Shown: piece after piece, positions 57,645 to 64,000 of the stretch | How the letters are laid out: each line of letters opens with the position of its first letter | Position numbering within the stretch: position 1 is the stretch's first letter | Assembly (NCBI RefSeq): GCF_050003625.1 | Contig: NC_134399.1 | Location: 226,304,783-226,368,782 of the forward strand | Direction of reading: 5' to 3' | DNA from: Haematobia irritans | Lineage: Eukaryota; Arthropoda; Insecta; Diptera; Muscidae | DNA length: 64,000 bases | The notes under the pieces: generated by a model | What the model was told of the DNA's origin: nothing | Seen by the model: the letters and a program-made list of their open reading frames with translations, nothing else | Database searches by the model: none | Translations under genes and position numbers: made by a program

Positions 57645-60119
57645 CTAAAGTGATATCTGTATTTTGCTAGCTATGTAATATAGCTGTAAACAGCTTGCCA
57701 CCATTGTTATTAAGTTACCCATTGCTACAGTCATGTGAACACGACGAAAGGCTTTGTGTATGCGTTGATAGTGTGGACATTGTATTAAATCGCCTTGTAC
57801 AAGACTTCCAACTTCACTTCCACTGCCAATGGTATCCTCAATTTTGTACTTTTCATTCATTAGATAGAGTAGAGGTGGCACCAGATAAAGTCGTACCACC
57901 ATTTCTATGGTTCCTGTAACTGATAAGGCACCCAGTTGCACACATTGTGGTATAGTCCAGGAATTAAAGAAATATTTCACAAAGATTATAAGCATTGTAA
58001 CACTCAGAACACTATTTATAGCAAAGTATTTGGGGAATAATATCTTTTGACAGCGACCAAACATATGACGAGGCAATGAAAAATACAGCGATAGACCTAA
58101 AACGATAATAAGAAATTAAAAGATCATTAATTTTGTTCTGATTAAGATAACTACATAAATATCATAAATAAAGTTATGGCAAATAATACAATGTAATAAA
58201 AATCATATTGGTAGTTGGCTTAAGTTATACACTCAAAGAAGTTTGTTAAAGAAAAACTTGCTAAAAGTATTTGTAGCAAATCTGAGATGAATTAACCACA
58301 AAATTCGATGGAAGTCTAGCTATACTGGAAGTCTATTATGATAAACGTGGTAAACTTTTCTCTGCTTAAAAACTTGTTGGTGTTTGGTCGAAATTGTGGT
58401 TGACCCAAGACCCTTTGTATGCAAGTTAGACATGCTAATGCATTGCACCACGATTGCCTTCGTTTGATTGAAATAAACAAAAATCTAGAAGCTGTACTCT
58501 CTCAGCAAAGCTAGTGCCATTTCTGAGTGCTTTAAAGCTTCATACCAGGTCAATTAGTCCCCGAATAGCGCTACTGATTTTAGATTTTAGTTCGCCTTAA
58601 AGCATTTATAAATTTGACAGTTTATGAATAATAAATACTAAAATGCTAATGTTGTCTTTTTCCACTCTTGAGAGTGGGAACCATAGTCTCTCAGTTGATA
58701 TCTTTCTAATTCAATCCCAATTTATCGTATCTAAAAACTATTTAGGTTATTCAACCATTTTTTGTTGATCAACTGCCTTCACCTCCTTCAATGCACATTT
58801 CATCAGATTGAAACTTAACAGTATATATCTATCAAGTTCGTAGATCGTCTTTTTTAGGTTAGAACTCAATAAAAAATGTTCAGAATAAATTTTTGAATCA
58901 TTTTTCCCATTATGCCCCTTAGAGACTAATGGCGTTTTCGATTCGCAAAAAATATGTTGCCTTGGTGTTACCCTACTTTTTTCCTCATTGCATTTTCGAC
59001 CAAATGCGTCATTCCAAAGTTATTGTTAATTCCTAATATTGTGAGAGATACAGGATCCAAAATCTATCACAGTGTCCTTCATATTTTGCTATCAATTTCG
59101 AGAATGTTGCACCTTTTTCCCAATCGAAACCGCTATTACACTAGATTTTTTTTTTTTTTGAAAAAAGCGGAATTTTATTAAAAATAAAATGAAATAACCA
59201 AATGATGGAAAAGCATTTTGTCAGAAAACCATCTTTTGAATTGTGTAATTAGAGAGAATGGAAAAATAATTGTATAAAAATCTCTATGCAATCGAAGAAG
59301 CTTTGATGAAAATGAATCACATTGTTTCAATCATTCGTTATTTATTTATTTATTTATATTAATTTATTATTTGTTAACAATCAAAACATTTCAACAAAAT
59401 ATATGACTCATAATCCTTATGTAATCATATTTCTTGTTGCTATGCTCCACTATTGCAATTGTATGAATATGTACACCTGCACTTTGCGGCGGTTTCCAAT
59501 TATTATATGCTTCTATAGAAATATGATCGAATAAAAATCTTATATGATCGACAATCTCCACATATTTGTTGGTAATAATATTTTATAATAATGTTTCAAA
59601 CTTTCTTAATTAAAAACTAATATGTGCCAGTTTCTATTTTGTTTAACAAAATATGAAGGGCATTATATGTGTTCTTGTTGCTATGCTTCAATATTGCATT
59701 CGTATGCATTTGTAAACCTGCACTTTGCTGTTCGAACAGAAGCAGGGGTTTTTCAATTCTATATGCTTTCAAAGATAAGAGATCAGTTGTTGGCGGAAGA
59801 TCATCATACGAAATAAAAAAATTGATTTTCCCACATTTATTGGTAATAATATTTTAAAGGATAATTGTAATCGTTACCTGAGACAAATGTCATCCATATT
59901 TGAGAGCCAAAATGCATAGCAAATGCTCCTAGATAAGCAATCATTGCCAATGTATAGTTTACTTTGGGCGTTGAATGTTGTTCATATGTCGACGATTTTG
60001 TGACATTTTCTGTTTGCTTGGAAGTACCATATATTAATTCAGGCCAAATTGTAAACAATACTAATGATGGAATACAAATGGCTAGAACATGAGCAGGTTG
60101 TGTAGTTTTCGTTAGCAAT
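57645..60119 (-). CDS. TMEM205-like membrane protein, last two exons
   Basis: Small multi-pass membrane protein of the TMEM205 family (DUF4149), of uncertain function. Exon 60119-59878 (242 bp) starts at an acceptor (AAATAG), so at least one 5' exon lies further right, beyond the gypsy element or outside. It encodes a hydrophobic segment (VLAICIPSLVLFTIW) and the family motif YLGAFAMHFGSQIWMTFVSG. Exon 58096-57645 continues in phase with LSLYFSLPRHMFGRCQKILF, then PKYFAINSVLSV, membrane segments, and a C-terminal amphipathic HYQRIHKAFRRVHMTVAMGN before the stop. Vertebrate TMEM205 has the equivalent HLLVLSTTWG...QLWVTFISG...LPRHTFG. It lies antisense, perhaps inside a bves intron. The 1.8-kb intron has a SINE fragment and a diverged tandem duplication. 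Confidence 0.8.
58375..58465 (-). repeat. Decayed SINE head
   Basis: TTGGTGTTTGGTCGAAATTG...ACATGCTAATGCATTGCACC ACG matches the head of the SINE in reverse, with many changes. Only the tRNA-like part remains. Confidence 0.6.
58466..59394. other. Intron interior
   Basis: No exon on either strand. AT-rich, with a TTTATTTATTTATTTATATT non-LTR-like run near 59340. Confidence 0.4.
59395..59870. repeat. Diverged tandem duplication (about 215-bp unit) in intron
   Basis: The order ACAAAATATATGA/ACAAAATATGAAG, TCTTGTTGCTATGCT, ACCTGCACTTTGC, ATATGCTT, CACATTTATTGGTAATAATA occurs twice (about 59395-59585 and 59645-59855). The second copy ends about 20 bp before the exon border of the TMEM205-like gene. 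Confidence 0.7.
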
Positions 60120-60215
60120 CTATTTGAAAAAAAAAAGAAAAAGAAAACGAAAACAAAAAAATATTTAAATATAAAAAAAGTTGCTGTTTAATGACTTGTA
60201 ATTTTATTAAGCTTT

Positions 60216-60466
60216 TGTTGTGTATTGAAATTGAATATAACACGCGTTAAATAAGATTAACAATAATATTAATTATTTATTCAATAATGGTTACAATGGA
60301 AAGATGTTGTACAATTGAAGTATTGGATACGAATGAATATTCCATGATAAAAGATTACATTATAGTGAGAGAATAAAAAGTAACGAGTGTAAATACGGGT
60401 TCTGTTAGTAACAGATACGAGATACTATTACATAGAATAACAAGGTTACCATGTCCATTAACGACA
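60216..60466 (-). repeat. Probable gypsy 3' LTR (251 bp)
   Basis: On the minus strand it starts TGTCGTTAATGGAC, 15 bp after the pol stop codon, and ends CACAACA (TG...CA). It contains GAATAAATAATTAAT as a likely polyadenylation signal. The 5' LTR is outside the window, so the borders cannot be confirmed. Confidence 0.5.
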
Positions 60467-60481
60467 CTATAGTCTCCCAGG

Positions 60482-63400
60482 CTAAAAACGGATGTGGTCT
60501 GAAAAATGAGCTGGAGGCCTTCTTATGCGGCTCGATCTTCTTAGTGGTGTGGATACTCCACGTGTTTGTTGCTGTGAACTTGTAGCTGGTGTAAGTGGAA
60601 CATTGGCAGGATTTGTCACACGACATTCAATTCGGACTTCCTCAACAACAGGCTTTGGTTTAGGCGGCAAGTCAAACGTTACGGTTTTAGTTGGCTTTTC
60701 CACGTTGGATTTGTAAATTTGGTTGATGTGGCGTTTGAGCTCATATCCATTGTCGAGTTTTATTTGGTAATGAAGATTTCCAAACTTTGCCTTTACACTT
60801 CCAAATTTCCATGAAGGTTTATTTTTATCGTACCACCGTACTTGCACCCTGTCTCCCAGGCTTAATTGGCGCACTTTAATAGGTGAAGGAGAAGATTTTA
60901 ATTTATTCCATGGACGAATAGCGTCTAATTTAATTCGTAATTCTCTACCAAGGTATAATAAAGCTGGACTCTTACCATCTGCTAAAGGTGTTGCTCTGTA
61001 ACGATAAACAATTTCTTGAACTTTTTCAAATATAGTGGCTTTATCATTCTCCATCGCTTTCAGTTTGTATTTCAACGTTTGGACGTATCTTTCTGCAAGT
61101 CCATTAGTCGCCGGATGGCCAGGCGCAATGAATTTTTGGATAATACCATTCCGGCTACAAAAATCTTTGAATATTTTACTTGAAAATATTGTGGCGTTAT
61201 CCGAAACCAAAATTTGGGGTAAACCATGAGTGGCGAAAATATTTTGTAAAAGAATTATAGTTTTTTCAGTGGTTGGAGCTTCTCTAATCACTCTTACTTC
61301 CGGCCATTTTGACTTAGCATCCACCAATACAAAAAAGTAATGATTTTGAAAAGGGCCAGCATAATCAATGTGCACCCTTTGAAAATTCTCACCTGGTTCT
61401 TCCCATTGATGTGTGATTACTTTGGCTGGATTCTTCTTCACTATTGCGCAATTTGGGCAAGATTTCACCAAATTTTCAATTTCGGCATCTATGCCTTTCC
61501 AAAAGCAAAACCTTCTGGCCAACTGTTTCATTTTGACTATGCCAGCATGCGTATGGTGAAGTTCGCTGAGAATAATTGAACGAAGATTGAGAGGTATTAC
61601 AACACGATCGCCCCGGAATACAATTCCATCTTGCAGTGAATAACTTGGATCCACATTCTTTCCGCTCAGGAGGTTCTTCTTCAACTGTAAAAGTTCAGGG
61701 TCTCGATCCGTTTCTTTTGCTATGGTTGCGGCTGTCACCGTAGTAGAAGAAATTTGATTGATAGTTTGATCTTGGATGTTCTTCACTTCTTCATCCAAAA
61801 AGTGGTTGAATTTTGATGAACTTTCGATTGGTGCTCTCGACAGACAATCCGCGTTGGTATTGTGTTCACCTCTGCGATGCACTACTTTGTAATTAAAATT
61901 TTGAAGAAATGAAGCGTATCGAAGTAACCTTGATGACGTCATCGCTGGAGTTTTTGCATGTTGGTGAAAAATTCGAGACAGTGGACGATTGTCTGTTATG
62001 AGGGTAAATTCTCTCCCATGTAGATAATTGAAAAATTTGTCAACACCAAAAATTATTGCCAATGCTTCTCGATCGAGCTGACTATAGTTTTGTTCGGCTT
62101 TGGTTAAAGATCTGGAAATAAATGCGATGGGTCGCTCCTCCCCATTCACAATATGTGATAACACTGCAGCTATTCCAGTTGGACTGGCGTCACAGGCAAG
62201 AGTGAGAGGCAAGGATTCGTTGTACGGTACCAAAACCCTATCAGCAACGATTTCTTCCTTGACTTTCGTAAATGCATTTTCACACTGTGGTGTCCAATTG
62301 AATTTTCTTCCTTCTTCTAAAAGTTTTCGTAACGGCGTTGTTATTGTAGAGGCGTCAGGAATAAATTTTGAATAATAAGTGACCATTCCCAGAAAACGGC
62401 GTAATTCATTTACATTTTGAGGTTTTGGAAGTTCGACAATAGCTTTCACTTTGTTTGGGCATTTTGAAATTTTGTTGTAACTCACAATATATCCTAAGTA
62501 TTTTAGTTTTGTTTTGAAATATTCACATTTATTTTTATTTACATGAAGATTATTCGCCTTTAGCCTCTCCAAACACTTGACCAATCGATTCTCACACTGC
62601 TCTAGTGATTCTCCATGTATTATAATATCGTCAAAGTAGGAAATAGTCCCCCCTAAACCTTGGAGGATTTGGTCTAAAATACGGTTGAACTCACTCGGAG
62701 CCGTTTTTATGCCAAAAGACAATCGATTCATACGGTATACACCTCTATGCGTTGAAATTGCTTGTATCACTTTGCTCTCGTCATCTACCTGGACATGTAA
62801 GTATGCTTTGTAGAGGTCTAGTTTGCAAAAATATTTTGAATTTTTGAGATTGTTGAAGATCTCGTCGATTCTTTTTATTGGATAATGTGCTGAAACTAGT
62901 TGTGGATTGACAGCTACCTTGTAGTCAACACATAGGCGAACGTTGCCATCTGGCTTTGGAATCACTACCAATGGTGACCCCCAATTACAGGTGTTTACCT
63001 TAGTGATGATGCCATCCCTTTCCAAGCTATCCAATTCTGCTTCTACCTTCTCACGCAGTGCGAAGGGCACCTGCCTTTCACGTACAAACACTGGTTTTGC
63101 ACCTTCTTGCAGCTTTAAAGAGCATACTGCATCGGGAATACAGCCCACTCTTTCTTCAAAAATGTCGCTGAACTTTTCCATAATTTTGTCAATCGAATTT
63201 ACCATATATTTTCCATTGCCATTGCCAGAACGTTCCAAGTCGATATCATTTAGATTTATGTTTAAGTGGCGAATCCACACTCGCCCTAACAATGCTGTGT
63301 GCTTTGATGAAACCACGTACAATTCCTCCTTTGATGTGTTGTTTTTATATTTTACATTCACGTCCACAACTCCAACAGGCTGGAACACATCGCCGGTATA

Positions 63401-64000
63401 TGTTCTGAAAGAAATGTTTGTCTTCCTTAAAGGCATTTTCAGATGTAATTTGTCGAACTCGCTTTGTGGTATGAGCGTATACCCCGCTCCAGAATCAACT
63501 TCAAACACTTGATTTTTCCCTTCGATCGAAATAGTTGTATAGAATTTTTGTGTATCCACCGTTGATATTTGGCTTTGCTTTTGATAGATATCGATAACAT
63601 TGTTTACACCATAAAAGTTATCGGTGGGGTATGTTCCATCATAAGAATTTTCTGAGTCGCTATCGATTGCATGTGTGGTTGAATGTTTGAGCTTTTGCTT
63701 AATACATACTCGCTGAACATGGCCAATCTTGCCACACGATTGACACTGTAGGCTGGCTTTTTTGATCCTGCAATCATTTGAAAGGTGATTAGTACGACCA
63801 CAACGCAAACACATACCTTTTAATCCTAATTGATTATAATCGATTTTTACTGATGACTTTGATGATCTGCCACGGTCTTGACTACGATGTCTACTTCTTC
63901 CTCTTCGATTGCTGGTTTGTTTTTGTATGCGATTGATTTCTGCAGAAGATGATGATGTTGATGGACCATATGACATTGCTTTATTGTCCACTTTTGCGGC
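60482..64000 (-). mobile_element. Ty3/gypsy LTR retrotransposon gag-pol (5' part outside window)
   Basis: One uninterrupted frame open to the window edge: at least 1169 codons. Order: two zinc knuckles (CLRCGRTNHLSNDC and CQSCGKIGHVQRVC), aspartic protease (VDSGAGYTLIP, then ALLGRVWI), reverse transcriptase (YFDDIIIHG), RNase H (ACDASPTGIAAVLSH, then TDNRPLSRIF), integrase with its zinc module (HTHAGIVKMK...CPNC) and core (VHIDYAGPF, DNATIFSS, GLAERYVQTLK), and a basic end RRSSRIRRPPAHF. All catalytic motifs look intact and no frameshift is seen, so the copy is young. It lies in an intron of the TMEM205-like gene or just upstream of it. No envelope-like frame follows pol. The lineage within Ty3/gypsy is not assigned. 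Confidence 0.93.

Overview
The window looks like a piece of a calyptrate fly genome, probably a muscid (house fly or stable fly type). This is inferred from small fly-type introns, Drosophila-like orthologues and a very high load of muscid-style repeats. It is eukaryotic throughout: GT/AG-spliced genes, AT-rich introns, no operons and no CRISPR.

Host genes, left to right: a GLD-2-type cytoplasmic poly(A) polymerase (wispy/Gld2, minus strand, nine coding exons over 19 kb, 3' end beyond the window); Mis12 (plus), tail to tail with mRpS30/mL65 (minus); Ric8a (plus); Erk7/MAPK15 (minus, nine exons over 6.3 kb); an unrecognised 181-residue acidic/basic protein (minus, 41306-41851); the first Popeye exon of bves (plus, 54179-54760, continues outside); and a TMEM205-like membrane protein (minus, 5' exon outside). 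From general knowledge, several of these are X-linked in Drosophila (Muller A), which favours wispy over Gld2 for the first gene; I could not check this.

The rest is mostly mobile DNA, much of it nested. Elements supported by matching ends and target-site duplications: a hAT-type element (11612-14549) inside a TA-flanked MITE; a hAT-type element (23048-23713) inside a MITE whose intact copy lies at 2240-2591; hAT-type elements at 27858-28448 and 34547-35373; TA-flanked MITEs at 11958-12773 and 35742-36073; and a tRNA-like SINE ending in telomere-like AACCT repeats (five copies, one with a 13-bp duplication). There are also a 2.6-kb foldback and four arrays of a 29-bp repeat.

Retroelements: a 4.3-kb APE/RT non-LTR retrotransposon with a 2A-like ribosome-skipping motif, broken by a DNA transposon (42534-46869); a DD37E mariner-like transposase broken by a 5'-truncated non-LTR element (49759-52337); a copia 3' end carrying a SINE (52338-53517); and a Ty3/gypsy gag-pol with its 3' LTR (60216-64000).

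Most notable: (i) a one-base deletion in the catalytic exon of the poly(A) polymerase, at position about 5941; (ii) the 2A-like motif of the non-LTR element, cut off from an upstream ATG by a possible lost T; (iii) two independent MITE insertions with the same unusual 7-bp target duplication; (iv) the telomere-like SINE tail.
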